From NCBI GenBank assembly GCA_014338185.1, contig QUBV01000006.1:1-64000 (forward strand): 64,000 nucleotides of DNA, given 5' to 3'. The notes under the pieces are model-generated. The model saw only the letters and a list, made by a program, of their open reading frames with translations, ran no database searches and was not told where the DNA came from. Each line of letters begins with the position of its first letter. The stretch's first letter is position 1. The translations under genes were made by a program, and so were the position numbers. Source of the DNA: Lysobacterales bacterium (GTDB lineage: Bacteria > Pseudomonadota > Gammaproteobacteria > Xanthomonadales > Rhodanobacteraceae). This document shows positions 29,885 to 39,686 of the stretch, one piece after another.

Positions 29885-32800
29885 TCAATCGAAGCCGTTG
29901 GCGAAGATCACGTCGGCGCCGGGGCCGAAGCACTGGGTGGGCACCGACGCGCGCTTCCACAGTCCGGTCGCGCCTTCCTGAACGATGTAGTCGACCTGGT
30001 ACATGTCGTGCAGGTAGCCGGTGTCGGAGCGATCCTGCAGGCGATAGGCGTAGGGACGCGGGCGATAACGGCATGCCTGCGCGAGCGAGCTGTCATCGAA
30101 GCCGCCGATGAGTCCGCCCATGTCCAGGCCGCTGCTCCAGTAGCTGGTGTTCTGCGTTTCCTGGGTGATGCCGCTGGTGAACTCGTAGGCCGCGCCCGCG
30201 GTCACCTTGGCGATGAAGCCCGCGCTGAAGTCGAACTGCGCGCCCACGCGCGTGGAGCTGTCGAAGCTGGTGACGTTGCCGGTAAGCGAGCCGCTGGAAT
30301 CGGACAGGTTCCACGAGTTGGTGGCGCTCGTGCCGATCGCGATGTCGGACCAGATGTCGCGCGTGGGCAGGTTGCCGTAGTTGGTGCAAGCGGCCCAGCT
30401 GTCGTTGGCACCGGGCATCGGCCAGTTGCCGCTGCCGTTCCACAGCAGGTCGCCGCGCACTTCGATGTCGGCGAACCTGCCCGCGGCGCGGTTCCAGACC
30501 AGCGCGCGGAACCAGCCGTCGTTGGCGACCGGATCGCACACCGCCTGCGGGTAGCCCGGCGGGTCGACATGCAGGTCGCCGAACACCTGGATCTCGGCCA
30601 CGCGCAACGCGGCGTTGCCCGGATGCTGCAGGCGGATCCAGCGTGCCTGCAGCAGGGTGCCCGGCGCGGTCGGGCTGCGCGTCCAGATGTTCCAGCGGTC
30701 GTAGGACACCTCGTCGCCGGTTTCGGGCGCATAGGTGGTGACGCCGGCGCCGCCGGGCAGGCCGATCGGGCTCATCGGCGTGGTGGAGGCGTACACGCGA
30801 AAGCCCTGCAGGTCGATCGCATCGCCGGCGGCGGGGAACACGCGGATGTTGGCGATGCTGCGCACCTGGCCGAGGTCGATCTCGACGTACGGCTGCGCCT
30901 GCGCCGCGGGTGCGCGTGCCTCGCTGCTGAACTTGCCGTCGGTCACCGCGGCGGCGTCGGTGTTGCCCAGCGCGACGTTGGTGGTGACCGGCCGGAACAG
31001 CGCCAGGCTGCTCCAGTCGCGGCTGAGCGGGACCCACTGCGCGGGTTTGTGGCCCAACGCCTGCACGCCGGCTGCGGGAATCGTCGTGTCCCAGTCCTGC
31101 GCGTCGCTGCCGATCAGGCTGCGGCTGCCGTCGACCTTGGCGCACATGCGCATCGAGCTGTTGGGATCGAGACCTTCGGCCGCGCGCGCCACGTCGTACT
31201 TGTAGCAGTCGAACGCGGTTTCCTCGTAGACGGTCAGCGCCTCGCCCTGGGTCTGCTGCTGGCCCTGGTCGACCGTGAGCGAGGTCTCGTTGCCGTGGAT
31301 CGCGCCCTTGGCCGCCTGCCAGTTGTGGCCGGCCGTGATGCTGACCGACGCCTGCACCGTGAACGGCAGGCTGTCGGGCGTGCCGACCTCGATGCCGACA
31401 TAGCCGGACACGTCGTTGGCGGTATAGCTGCCCGAGCGGGTTTCGGTGCTGGTGGTGCCGGTGACCGATTGGCCCCACGAGGACTGTTTGTCGGTGGCGT
31501 TCTGGGTGGCGGCGAAGTGGGGCGGCAGCCACACCACCTGGCGCATCTGCGGCTCGAACACCCGTGCACATTCGTTGCCGAGTGTGCCGTGCAGCGAGTC
31601 GCCGTCGAAATCCGGCGCGGCCAGATCCATCGCGGTCATGCTGTTGAAGGCATTGTTGATTTCCAGTGCATGGCTGCCGGCGAACGACTGCGGATCGCTC
31701 GGGTTGGTGAGGCGCCAGCGCGAACGCAGCACCTTGCCCGTGGTGTCGCGTGACACCGTCATCACGTCACCCACGCCGTCGCCGTTCATGTCGCCGGCGG
31801 TGGCATTGACGAAGGACAGGTCCTGGTAGTTCTCGACGTTGTACTGGGCTTGGTAGGCGGGGTTGCCGATGTTGTAGCGCCACACCGACCCGATGCCGCC
31901 GCTGTTGGCGCCGGCATTGATCGTGACCGTGGTCGAATAGTTGCGCGTGGTGTTGCCCGGGTAGTGCGCGGTCAGCGACACCGTGTAGTTGCCGTCGAGC
32001 GCGTACAGATGGTTGGGCGCGACTGCGTGTGAGATGCCGCTGTTGTCGCCGAAGTTCCAGTCGTACTGGATGGCGTCTCCCGTGCTGGTGTTGACCAGGC
32101 TGAGGTTGCGCCCGGTGGTCTGGAACGTGAAACCGGCGGCACGATCCACGGCCGGGTGCCAGGCCTGCACCAGCAAGCGGTCGCTGGGGTCGGAGCGGGC
32201 GAGGATGAGTTCGGCCTTGGGTGTCGCATCGATGTTGGCGATGACGGCCTCGAAGCTGGCGCGCCCGTTCTCGTTCTGCTGCTGCACCAGCCAGCTGGCA
32301 TCGAACTCCTGGCTCGGGCTGCGCCGGTACAGGTCGAAGTCGACGATCGCGCCGCTGCTGTCGCGGCTGGTGGTGAAATGCACGAGGCGCTGCACGATGT
32401 AGTCGTAGCTGGTCTCCTGCAGCTGCACGTGCACCACCAGTTCGGCGGCGGCGGTGTCGACCAGGTCACCCGCATCGGCCTCGATCTTGAGGATGTTGTC
32501 GACCCCGATCGGGTCGAGGTAGGTGCCGACCGTGGTCGCGATCGACTTGCTGCCGATCGCTTCGTTGCCCGCGGCGATCGGCAAGGCCGGCGCGCTCGGC
32601 TGGAACTCGAGGATGTCGTAGACCAGTTGCCGGCCCTGGCCCGAGCCGACCTCGCTGACCACCGCGATCTGATCGCGCCCATCCAGCAGCAGGTCACCCG
32701 CGGCGAAGCCGACCGAACTGCCCACGGTGCCGGGGCGTTGCCAGAAGCCGGCACGCGCGTTGTCGCCCTGCGCGATACCGCCGTTGCCGTCGCCTTGCAG

Positions 32801-33427
32801 CACGTACACTTGCGCGTGATGGTTGCTGGTGCGCACCATCACGGCCAGTTGCTGGACACCGCCGGTGCTGCCGGAGAAGTCGCCCGCGAGCAGTTCGACC
32901 TGGCTGAACGGTTGCGACAGCAGCCAGGTGTCGATGAGGTTGGCCGCGGCCGGCTCGCCCCGTTGGTACACACCGAGCTTGAGGTTGCCATCGGACATGC
33001 GGTAGGCGGCCACCAGTTCGTCACGGCCATCGCCATCGAGGTCGATCGCCAGCGCACGCTGCAGCTTGCCGCCGGCGAGGGCGGCCGGTTGCGGGTTGCG
33101 GTAGAGCTGCGTGTACGGCGGGGTTTCGCCGGCCGCGGCCGGGCGGTACTCGTCGATCACGTCCAGGCCCGGTGCCGCGATCAGGTGCAGCAGTTCCACG
33201 TCCTGCGCCATCGGCGCATGCACGCCGAAGGGCGAGGTGTCGCAATCGATCGGGCCCGGGTCACCGAGCACGAAGCGCGGCAGCGGTGCGGGCGCGGCGC
33301 TGCCGGCTGTCGCGCCCAGGCCGCTGGTCAGGCCTGCAAGCAGGCTGGCCAGCCACGCGAACGCGCGGAAACCGCGGTCCCGGCGGCGGGGTCCGGTGGT
33401 GGGTGCGAGTTGGGATCGGGGTGCCAT
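29885..33427 (-). CDS. Large secreted multidomain protein (VCBS-like, PKD and discoidin-like domains) with IFANGFD tail
   Basis: An 1180-residue exported protein; signal peptide about 1-46 with a long basic start. Domains: FG-GAP/VCBS-like calcium repeats (DLDGDGRDE 129-137; GDMNGDGVGD 545-554), a PKD domain (about 440-503, YDWNFGDNSG), a beta-rich Ser/Thr region (640-745), a discoidin-like galactose-binding domain (about 808-950, YVEIDLGQVRSIANIRVF, RWIRLQHPG), and a second Ser/Thr-rich beta region (1035-1110). The two beta regions share a V/I-T-A-G-x-x-Y/W pattern. It ends ADVIFANGFD. The start at 33427 begins the signal peptide; the frame upstream overlaps mltG antisense and is not coding. 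Probably carbohydrate-binding or adhesive; a pore-forming module is possible. It interrupts the usual fabF to mltG order. Confidence 0.82.
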   Translation of the reverse strand: MAPRSQLAPTTGPRRRDRGFRAFAWLASLLAGLTSGLGATAGSAAPAPLPRFVLGDPGPIDCDTSPFGVHAPMAQDVELLHLIAAPGLDVIDEYRPAAAGETPPYTQLYRNPQPAALAGGKLQRALAIDLDGDGRDELVAAYRMSDGNLKLGVYQRGEPAAANLIDTWLLSQPFSQVELLAGDFSGSTGGVQQLAVMVRTSNHHAQVYVLQGDGNGGIAQGDNARAGFWQRPGTVGSSVGFAAGDLLLDGRDQIAVVSEVGSGQGRQLVYDILEFQPSAPALPIAAGNEAIGSKSIATTVGTYLDPIGVDNILKIEADAGDLVDTAAAELVVHVQLQETSYDYIVQRLVHFTTSRDSSGAIVDFDLYRRSPSQEFDASWLVQQQNENGRASFEAVIANIDATPKAELILARSDPSDRLLVQAWHPAVDRAAGFTFQTTGRNLSLVNTSTGDAIQYDWNFGDNSGISHAVAPNHLYALDGNYTVSLTAHYPGNTTRNYSTTVTINAGANSGGIGSVWRYNIGNPAYQAQYNVENYQDLSFVNATAGDMNGDGVGDVMTVSRDTTGKVLRSRWRLTNPSDPQSFAGSHALEINNAFNSMTAMDLAAPDFDGDSLHGTLGNECARVFEPQMRQVVWLPPHFAATQNATDKQSSWGQSVTGTTSTETRSGSYTANDVSGYVGIEVGTPDSLPFTVQASVSITAGHNWQAAKGAIHGNETSLTVDQGQQQTQGEALTVYEETAFDCYKYDVARAAEGLDPNSSMRMCAKVDGSRSLIGSDAQDWDTTIPAAGVQALGHKPAQWVPLSRDWSSLALFRPVTTNVALGNTDAAAVTDGKFSSEARAPAAQAQPYVEIDLGQVRSIANIRVFPAAGDAIDLQGFRVYASTTPMSPIGLPGGAGVTTYAPETGDEVSYDRWNIWTRSPTAPGTLLQARWIRLQHPGNAALRVAEIQVFGDLHVDPPGYPQAVCDPVANDGWFRALVWNRAAGRFADIEVRGDLLWNGSGNWPMPGANDSWAACTNYGNLPTRDIWSDIAIGTSATNSWNLSDSSGSLTGNVTSFDSSTRVGAQFDFSAGFIAKVTAGAAYEFTSGITQETQNTSYWSSGLDMGGLIGGFDDSSLAQACRYRPRPYAYRLQDRSDTGYLHDMYQVDYIVQEGATGLWKRASVPTQCFGPGADVIFANGFD

Positions 33428-33661
33428 GACTGCGGTCTCGGTCTCTCGCCGGATCGGCGATGCCGATGTACGCGCAGGCTGGCGCGCCGGCGGATCATGG
33501 ATCGCGCGGAGACCGGCACATGGGTCGGTGTGCCGGTCGGAGGGGCCGCGCCGACACCACACGCTGTCGCATGCCGCGGTCGGCACGGCGGGCGCCCGGC
33601 TCGCGTGCGTGGCACGATCCGGGTAGGCTGCACGGTTACGCCAGACCTCGCGCCGCTTCCG

Positions 33662-34720
33662 ATGCTCCAGCCCGTGTTCCCCACTCGCCTGCGCGGCCGT
33701 GCCGTGTGGCGCGGCCTGCTCGGCCTGCTGCTGCTGGCGCTGCTGCTCGCAGGTGCGTGGCTGTGGCGCGACTACCGGGGCTGGACCCACGCGCCGCTGG
33801 CCGGACTGCCGGGGGCGGCGACGCTCGAGGTCGCGCGCGGTTCGGGGTATGCGCAGATCGTCGCGCAGTTGCATCATGCCGGCGTGCCGGCCGCCGGCGC
33901 GCGCGAGCGCCTGTACTGGCGCCTGCTCGGTCGCGAACTGGGCGTGGCCAACCGCCTGCACGCGGGTGAGTACGCGCTCACGCCCGGGCTGAGTCCGCGC
34001 GCACTGCTGCAGCGCATGGCCGCCGGGCAGGTGGTGCAGCACCATTTCACCATCGTCGACGGCTGGACCTTCCGCCAGCTGCGCGTCGCGCTGGCGGCCG
34101 AAGCCGGCCTCGTGCAGACGCTGCCCGGCGCCAGCGACGCCGACATCGCGCGGCGGCTGGACATCGACGGCGGCAAGCCTGAAGGCTGGTTCCTGCCCGA
34201 GACCTATGCCTGGGTCAAGGGCGAATCCGACTACGACGTGTTGCGTCGCGCCCATGCGGCGATGCGCGACGCACTGGCGCGGGCATGGGCCACGCGCAGC
34301 GCGCAGGTCAAGCTCGCCGATCCCTACCAGGTGCTCATCCTCGCCTCGATCATCGAAAAGGAAACCGGGCTGGGCAGCGAGCGTGCGCAGATCGCAGGCG
34401 TGTTCCTGCGCCGGCTCGCGCTCGACATGCGCCTGCAGACCGACCCGACCGTGATCTACGGCATGGGCGAACGCTACGACGGCAACATCCGCCGCCGCGA
34501 CCTGGAAACCGACACGCCGTGGAACACCTACACGCGTGCGGGACTGCCGCCGACGCCGATTGCACTGCCGGGCCTGCCGGCGCTGCAGGCGGCGACCCAC
34601 CCCGCGCCCGGCGACGAGTTGTACTTCGTCGCGCGCGGTGACGGCAGCCACGAGTTCTCGCCCACGCTCGACGCGCACAATCGCGCGGTGCGCAAGTACC
34701 AGTTGCGGCGCGAGCCATGA
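33662..34720 (+). CDS. mltG: Endolytic murein transglycosylase MltG
   Basis: A 352-residue inner-membrane enzyme that cuts nascent peptidoglycan strands and so limits glycan length. One N-terminal membrane helix (about 16-34) is followed by a LysM-like subdomain and the YceG catalytic domain; Glu232 in [11 protein letters not shown] is the catalytic acid. Further conserved parts are [23 protein letters not shown] and the ending [14 protein letters not shown] -10-like TAGGCT lies at 33624-33629. The gene order mltG-tmk-holB-pilZ is standard in gammaproteobacteria. Its stop overlaps the tmk ATG (ATGA). Confidence 0.96.
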   Translation: MLQPVFPTRLRGRAVWRGLLGLLLLALLLAGAWLWRDYRGWTHAPLAGLPGAATLEVARGSGYAQIVAQLHHAGVPAAGARERLYWRLLGRELGVANRLHAGEYALTPGLSPRALLQRMAAGQVVQHHFTIVDGWTFRQLRVALAAEAGLVQTLPGASDADIARRLDIDGGKPEGWFLPETYAWVKGESDYDVLRRAHAAMRDALARAWATRSAQVKLADPYQVLILASIIEKETGLGSERAQIAGVFLRRLALDMRLQTDPTVIYGMGERYDGNIRRRDLETDTPWNTYTRAGLPPTPIALPGLPALQAATHPAPGDELYFVARGDGSHEFSPTLDAHNRAVRKYQLRREP

Positions 34721-35352
34721 GCGGGCGCTTCATCACCCTCGAAGGCGGCGAAGGCGCGGGCAAGAGCACGCTGCTGGCGCTGGTGCGCGAGCGCCTGGTC
34801 GCACGCGGCATCGAGGTGGTGGTGACGCGCGAGCCGGGCGGCACGCTGCTGGGCGAGGCGGTGCGCGCGCTGGTGCTCGATCCCGGGCACCAGCGCATGT
34901 GCAGCGAGAGCGAACTGCTGCTGGTGTTTGCATCACGCGCGCAGCATGTGCGCGAGCGCATCGCGCCCGCGCTCGCGGCCGGGCACTGGGTGCTGTCGGA
35001 CCGCTACACCGATGCGAGCTACGCCTACCAGGGCGGTGGTCGCGGCCAGCCGATCGAGCGCATCGCCGCGCTCGAGGCATGGGCCGCGCCGCTGCGCCCG
35101 GACCTGACCCTGCTGCTCGACCTGCCCGTGGCGCAGGGCATGGCACGGGCCGGCGCGCGCGGCGCAGCCGACCGCATCGAGGGCGAGGACGCCGGGTTCT
35201 TCGAGCGCGTGCGCGCGGTCTATCGTGAACGCGCCGCGGCCGAGCCGGGCCGATTTCGCATCATCGATGCGAGCCAGCCGCTGGCGCGGGTGTGCGCGGC
35301 CGTGGCGGCGCAGGTCGATGCCTTCGTCGAACTGCACGAGGCCGGCGCATGA
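34717..35352 (+). CDS. tmk: Thymidylate kinase
   Basis: A 211-residue P-loop kinase that phosphorylates dTMP to dTDP. Motifs: P-loop GGEGAGKST (10-18), [15 protein letters not shown] with the conserved Arg, the DRY-type [16 protein letters not shown], and the lid segment around [14 protein letters not shown]. Ends in ATGA overlap with holB, and begins in ATGA overlap with mltG, so all three are translationally coupled. Full length for the family. Confidence 0.97.
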   Translation: MSGRFITLEGGEGAGKSTLLALVRERLVARGIEVVVTREPGGTLLGEAVRALVLDPGHQRMCSESELLLVFASRAQHVRERIAPALAAGHWVLSDRYTDASYAYQGGGRGQPIERIAALEAWAAPLRPDLTLLLDLPVAQGMARAGARGAADRIEGEDAGFFERVRAVYRERAAAEPGRFRIIDASQPLARVCAAVAAQVDAFVELHEAGA

Positions 35353-36323
35353 CCGGGCTGGCACCCTGGCAGCAGGAGGCGTGGCGCAGCCTCACGGCCG
35401 CGCTGCAGCAGCAGCGCCTGCATCACGCCTTGCTGTTCGCGGCGCCGGCCGGGCTGGGCAAGCGTGCACTGGTGGAGGCCTTGGCCGCGGCAGCCCTGTG
35501 CGGGCACCCCGACGCCCACGGCCTGGCCTGTGGCGCCTGCCGCGCCTGCGCGCTGGTGGCGGCGGGGTCGCATCCCGACCTCGTGCGGGTGGGACTGGAG
35601 CTGCGCGATGACGGCCGGCCGCGCACCGAGATCACCATCGAGCAGATGCGCGTGCTGGCGCAGCGCCTGGCACTGTCGAGCCAGTTCGGCGGCCTGCAGC
35701 TGGCGCTGGTCGATCCGGCCGACCGCCTCAATGCGAGCGCGGCCAACGGCTTGCTCAAGACGCTGGAGGAGCCGGCCAGCCATACCGTGATCGTGCTCGT
35801 GGCCGACGATGCCTCGCGCCTGCCGGCGACGATCCGCAGCCGCTGCCAGCGTGTCGACCTGCGCCCGCCGGCCGCAGCCGAGGCGCTGGACTGGCTGCGG
35901 GGGCAGGGCGTGGCGCCGGCGCTGGCGCAGGAAGCGCTCGCGGCCAGCCTCGGCAATCCCGGGCTCGCGCTGGCGTGGAGCAAGGATGCGAGCCTGCCGC
36001 TGCGCGAGTCCTGCGTACAGGACCTGGCCGCGCTCGCGGCGGGCCGGCGCAGCCCGCTGGAACTGGCCGAGCAATGGGCGGCCGACCGTCCCGCGCAGCG
36101 GCTGTGGTTTGCCGCGGTGCTCGCGCGTGACGAGGCCCGCCGGCGTGCCGATATGACCGCGCCGTCCTTGACCACGCGGGCGGAAATCCCCAAGCTTGCG
36201 GCGTGGTTTGGCCGCGCCAATCGCGCGCGCGGCCTGTTGCTCACCACGTTGCGGATCGACCTGCTGTTGCTCGACCTGCTGCGTGACTGGCCCCAGCGCG
36301 ATGCGACACCGGACCGAGGCTGA
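35349..36323 (+). CDS. holB: DNA polymerase III subunit delta'
   Basis: A 324-residue clamp-loader subunit. It has a modified Walker A ([10 protein letters not shown]), a four-Cys zinc module ([17 protein letters not shown]), [23 protein letters not shown] and the sensor-like [12 protein letters not shown]. Delta' does not hydrolyse ATP and acts as the stator of the loader (family knowledge). The start at 35349 ([12 protein letters not shown]) overlaps the tmk stop; the ATG 57 bases upstream would lie inside tmk. The C-terminal third is helical, as expected for the collar domain. Confidence 0.95.
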   Translation: MTGLAPWQQEAWRSLTAALQQQRLHHALLFAAPAGLGKRALVEALAAAALCGHPDAHGLACGACRACALVAAGSHPDLVRVGLELRDDGRPRTEITIEQMRVLAQRLALSSQFGGLQLALVDPADRLNASAANGLLKTLEEPASHTVIVLVADDASRLPATIRSRCQRVDLRPPAAAEALDWLRGQGVAPALAQEALAASLGNPGLALAWSKDASLPLRESCVQDLAALAAGRRSPLELAEQWAADRPAQRLWFAAVLARDEARRRADMTAPSLTTRAEIPKLAAWFGRANRARGLLLTTLRIDLLLLDLLRDWPQRDATPDRG

Positions 36324-36326
36324 ATC

Positions 36327-36692
36327 ATGGCGACACCTGGCAGTGGCGGCGCTCCGCGACAGGGCATCCTTTCGCTGGCGATCAAGGACAAGGGCGCGCT
36401 GTTCAATGCCTACATGCCGTTCGTGCGTGGCGGCGGCCTGTTCGTGCCGACCTCCAAGCAGTACAACATCGGCGACGAGGTGTTCCTGCTGCTGTCGCTC
36501 ATGAACGAGGGCGACCGCCTGCCCGTGGCCGGCCGCGTGGCCTGGATCACGCCCGCGGGTGCGCAGGGCAACCGGGTCGCCGGGATCGGCGTGCAGTTCA
36601 ACGAGTCCACCGACGGCGAAGTCGCGCGCACCAAGATCGAATCGATCCTCGCCGGCATCCTCGGCCAGGAGCGGCCGACCCACACGATGTAG
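36327..36692 (+). CDS. pilZ: PilZ-domain protein, type IV pilus PilZ type
   Basis: A 121-residue single PilZ domain. The core is LFVPTSKQYNIGDEVFLLLSL and RVAWITP, ending GVQFNE. The N-terminal RxxxR motif that binds cyclic di-GMP is missing, as in the founding Pseudomonas/Xanthomonas PilZ, which works in type IV pilus assembly with the pilus ATPase PilB (family knowledge). It stands three bases after holB with GAGG before its ATG, the standard context for this type. Confidence 0.93.
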   Translation: MATPGSGGAPRQGILSLAIKDKGALFNAYMPFVRGGGLFVPTSKQYNIGDEVFLLLSLMNEGDRLPVAGRVAWITPAGAQGNRVAGIGVQFNESTDGEVARTKIESILAGILGQERPTHTM

Positions 36693-36697
36693 GGCCG

Positions 36698-37621
36698 GTG
36701 CGCATCCTCGTACTCGGCGCCGGCGCGATCGGCGGCTATTTCGGCGCGCGCCTGCTCGAGCGTGGCGCCGACGTCGAGTTTCTCGTGCGCCCGGCGCGCG
36801 CGGCACGACTGGCCGCCACCGGCCTGCGCGTGGTCTCGGCACACGGCGATTTCGCGCGTCCGGTGCGGGCGCTCACGCGTGCCGACGGCGCCCGCGACCT
36901 CGTGCTCCTCTCGTGCAAGGCCTATGACCTGGACGATGCGATCGCCGCGATCAGACCCGCGGTGGGGCCGCATACGCGGGTGTTGCCGCTGCTCAACGGG
37001 CTGCGCCACCTCGCCGCGCTCGATGCGGCCTTCGGTGCCGCGCGCGTGCTCGGCGGCGTGGCCCACATCTCGGTCACGCTCGATGCCGAGGGCACGGTCC
37101 GGCACCTGGGCAAGCTCGAACGCCTCACCTTCGGCAGCCGCGACCGCGGCGTGCCCGCGCCCGTGCGCAGTGCGCTGCTGGCGCTGGGTCCGCAGGCGGT
37201 CGAGAGCACCGACATCCTCACCGCGATGTGGGACAAGTTCGCGCTCATCGCCACGCTCGCGGGCATGACCTGCCTCATGCGCGCTTCGGTGGGCGAGATC
37301 GTCGCCACCGCCGATGGCGCGGACCTGATCCGGCGCCTGCATGGCGAGTGCTGCGCGGTGGCCGCACGCAGCGGCCACGCCCTGCCGGCCGCGGCCGTGA
37401 CGGCGGCCGAGGCGATCCTCACCGGCGCGGGTTCGCCGCTCAAGGCCTCGATGCTGCGTGATCTCGAACACGGTGCGCGCACCGAGGGCGAGCACATCCT
37501 CGGCGACATGCGCGCGCGGGCGGCCGGCTGCGGGCTCGATGCGCCACTGCTCGCGGCCGCGCTCACCCACCTGCGCGTGTACGAGGCCGCGCGGCGAGCG
37601 TCGCACGCCTCAGCCGTGTAA
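36698..37621 (+). CDS. panE: 2-dehydropantoate 2-reductase (ApbA/PanE family)
   Basis: A 307-residue NADPH-dependent reductase. The nucleotide site is VLGAGAIGGYFGARL (about 4-18); a Lys in SCKAYDL and the helical C-terminal domain (MWDKFALIATLAGMTCL, KASMLRDLEHGARTE) match the family. The classical reaction is ketopantoate to pantoate for coenzyme A synthesis, but related members act on other 2-oxo acids, so the substrate is inferred. The start is GTG at 36698, six bases after pilZ. Last gene of the mltG unit; it converges with sufE. Confidence 0.88.
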   Translation: MRILVLGAGAIGGYFGARLLERGADVEFLVRPARAARLAATGLRVVSAHGDFARPVRALTRADGARDLVLLSCKAYDLDDAIAAIRPAVGPHTRVLPLLNGLRHLAALDAAFGAARVLGGVAHISVTLDAEGTVRHLGKLERLTFGSRDRGVPAPVRSALLALGPQAVESTDILTAMWDKFALIATLAGMTCLMRASVGEIVATADGADLIRRLHGECCAVAARSGHALPAAAVTAAEAILTGAGSPLKASMLRDLEHGARTEGEHILGDMRARAAGCGLDAPLLAAALTHLRVYEAARRASHASAV

Positions 37622-37670
37622 GCGGCGCTGGCGGTCGCTGCCGCGCGCATCGGTGCGCGTGTCCGCCGCG

Positions 37671-38105
37671 TCAGCGGCTGGCGGCGAGCGCGTGCTGGCG
37701 AATGCGCGCGAGCATCGCGGCCAGGCCGTTGGAGCGCGTGGGCGAGAGGTGGCGCGACAGCCCGATCGAGTCGATGAACTGCGGCTCGGTGGCGAGGATC
37801 TCGCTGGCCGGCCGGTGCGAGTAGACGCGCAGCAGCAGCGCGATGAGTCCGCTCACGATCGACGAATCGCTGGTGGCGCGGAACTCCAGGCAGTGCGCAT
37901 CGCCGCTGGCGGCGAGCCACACCTGCGACTGGCAGCCGCTGACCTTGTACGCGTCGGTCTTGAGCTCGTCCGGATACGGCGGCAGCTGGCGGCCGAGGTC
38001 GATCAGGTACTGGTAGCGCTCGGTCCAGTCGCCGAACCAGGCGAACTCATCGGCGATCGCCGCCTGCGCGGCCTGCGCGCTGTCGCTGGCGGAGGCTTCA
38101 GTCAT
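37671..38105 (-). CDS. sufE: Cysteine desulfuration protein SufE
   Basis: A 144-residue sulfur-acceptor protein. Cys58 in [14 protein letters not shown] takes sulfane sulfur from the desulfurase SufS and passes it on for Fe-S cluster assembly. The preceding [12 protein letters not shown] and following [18 protein letters not shown] are typical. It overlaps the end of cysS by eight bases and is read after it, so cysteine-tRNA charging and cysteine-sulfur use share a transcript. The desulfurase itself is not in the window. Confidence 0.94.
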   Translation of the reverse strand: MTEASASDSAQAAQAAIADEFAWFGDWTERYQYLIDLGRQLPPYPDELKTDAYKVSGCQSQVWLAASGDAHCLEFRATSDSSIVSGLIALLLRVYSHRPASEILATEPQFIDSIGLSRHLSPTRSNGLAAMLARIRQHALAASR

Positions 38106-39492
38106 CGGGCTTCACCACTTTCCAGCGCGGACCCTGTGCGGTGTCCTCGATCACCACGCCGAGCGCGAGCAGTTCGGCGCGGATGCGGTCGGCGCTGGCG
38201 AAATCGCGCGCCTGCTTGGCCGCCACGCGCGCATCGACGCGGCGCTGGATCTCGGCGGCGTCGAGCGCGGCCGTGCCCAGGTCCTGCTTGAACCAGTCCT
38301 CGGGGTCCTGCTGCAGGATCCCGAGCAGGTCGGCGGCGCCGAGCAGCGCGGCCTTGGCGCGGCGCTGCTCCGCACCGGCTGGCGCACCGCGCGCCGCGGC
38401 GGCGAGGCCGGCGAGGATCGCGAAGGCCTCGGGTGTGTTGAGGTCGTCGCACAGTGCGGCCTCGACCGCGGCGGGCGCGACGCGTTCGCTGGCGTCCACC
38501 GCGACATGGGCGAGGTCGCGCAGCAGCGTGTACCAGCCATCGAGCGTCGCGCGCGCCTGCGCCAGCGCCGCGTCGGACCAGTCCAGCGGCTGGCGGTAGT
38601 GGGCCTTGAGCAGCACCAGGCGCAGCACCTCGCCTGGGTACTGGTCGAGCAGCTCGTGCAGCACCAGCACGTTGCCGAGCGACTTGGACATCTTGCGCCC
38701 GTCGAAGGTGAGCATGCCGTTGTGCAGCCAGTAGCGCGCGAACGGCTTGCCGCCATGCGCGCAGGTGCTCTGCGCGATCTCGTTTTCGTGGTGCGGGAAC
38801 ATGAGGTCGTTGCCACCGGCATGGATGTCGATGGTCTGGCCCAGGTGGGTGGCCGCCATCGCCGAACACTCGATGTGCCAGCCGGGCCGGCCACGGCCCC
38901 AGGGGCTGTCCCAGCCGGGCAGGTCGGGCGTGGAGGGCTTCCACAGTACGAAGTCGGCCGGGTTCTTCTTGTACGGCGCCACCTCGATGCGCGCGCCCGC
39001 GATCATGTCCTCGACCGAGCGCCCCGACAGCGCGCCATAGGCGGGGAAGCTGGCCACGTCGAACAGCACGTGACCGTCCGCGGCATAGGCGTGGCCGGCG
39101 GCGATGAGCCGCTCGCACATTGCGATGATCGGTGCGATGTGCGCCGTGGCATGCGGCGTGAGGTCGGCCGGATCGGCGCCCAGGCGCGCCATGTCCTCGA
39201 GATAGGCCTTGGCGTAGCCGCTGGTGATGACCTCGATCGGCACCCCGGCCTCGCGCGCGGCGGTGTTGATCTTGTCGTCGACGTCGGTGATGTTGCGCGC
39301 GTAGACGACCTGCGGATAGAGCCGGCGCAGCAGGCGCGCGAGCAGGCCGAACACGACCGGCGGGCGCGCATTGCCGATGTGGACGTAGTTGTAGACGGTG
39401 GGCCCGCACACGTACAGGGTGACCCGCTGCGGATCGAGCGGGACGAATTCCTCGACGCGGCGGGTCAGGCTGTTGTACAGGCGCAGTGGCAT
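38098..39492 (-). CDS. cysS: Cysteinyl-tRNA synthetase
   Basis: A 464-residue class I synthetase that charges tRNA-Cys. Motifs: the zinc-ligand Cys and HIGH box region [19 protein letters not shown] (about 24-42, HIGN), [17 protein letters not shown] with further zinc ligands, the [10 protein letters not shown] region, and KMSKSLGN (the KMSKS loop). It is monomeric and full length. The start at 39492 begins MPLRLYNSL with AGGGAAG upstream; an ATG at 39576 would add 28 unrelated residues. Confidence 0.97.
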   Translation of the reverse strand: MPLRLYNSLTRRVEEFVPLDPQRVTLYVCGPTVYNYVHIGNARPPVVFGLLARLLRRLYPQVVYARNITDVDDKINTAAREAGVPIEVITSGYAKAYLEDMARLGADPADLTPHATAHIAPIIAMCERLIAAGHAYAADGHVLFDVASFPAYGALSGRSVEDMIAGARIEVAPYKKNPADFVLWKPSTPDLPGWDSPWGRGRPGWHIECSAMAATHLGQTIDIHAGGNDLMFPHHENEIAQSTCAHGGKPFARYWLHNGMLTFDGRKMSKSLGNVLVLHELLDQYPGEVLRLVLLKAHYRQPLDWSDAALAQARATLDGWYTLLRDLAHVAVDASERVAPAAVEAALCDDLNTPEAFAILAGLAAAARGAPAGAEQRRAKAALLGAADLLGILQQDPEDWFKQDLGTAALDAAEIQRRVDARVAAKQARDFASADRIRAELLALGVVIEDTAQGPRWKVVKPDD

Positions 39493-39517
39493 CGCAGCTT
39501 CCCTGGAAGAACGCGAA

Positions 39518-39523
39518 ATCATA
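39518..39523 (-). promoter_or_regulatory. -10 element of the likely cysS-sufE promoter
   Basis: On the minus strand TATGAT lies 25 bases before the cysS start codon. No clear -35 is visible at 17 bases. Transcription would start close to 39511. Confidence 0.45.
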
Positions 39524-39686
39524 GCAGTTGCGCCACGGCGGCCCGCCTGCGCGCTGCGGCTACGCGCCGCAGGCACGGGTCGGCCGGCTTAGGTCGGGGT
39601 TCAGCGATTGCGTGCTGAAATCGCCGCCAGCAAGCGTCATAGCCGTCATGCGGGAACGATCCGCAGCGGCCGATGCCGGAGGCGAG

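Noticed and set aside
29837-31753. 638-codon plus-strand frame across the large secreted protein
   Set aside because: No signal peptide, domain or Shine-Dalgarno; the minus-strand protein has signal peptide, PKD and discoidin-like domains.
33428-34678. Upstream extension of the large secreted protein to about 1597 residues
   Set aside because: The extra 417 residues are antisense to mltG and precede a clear signal peptide at 33427.
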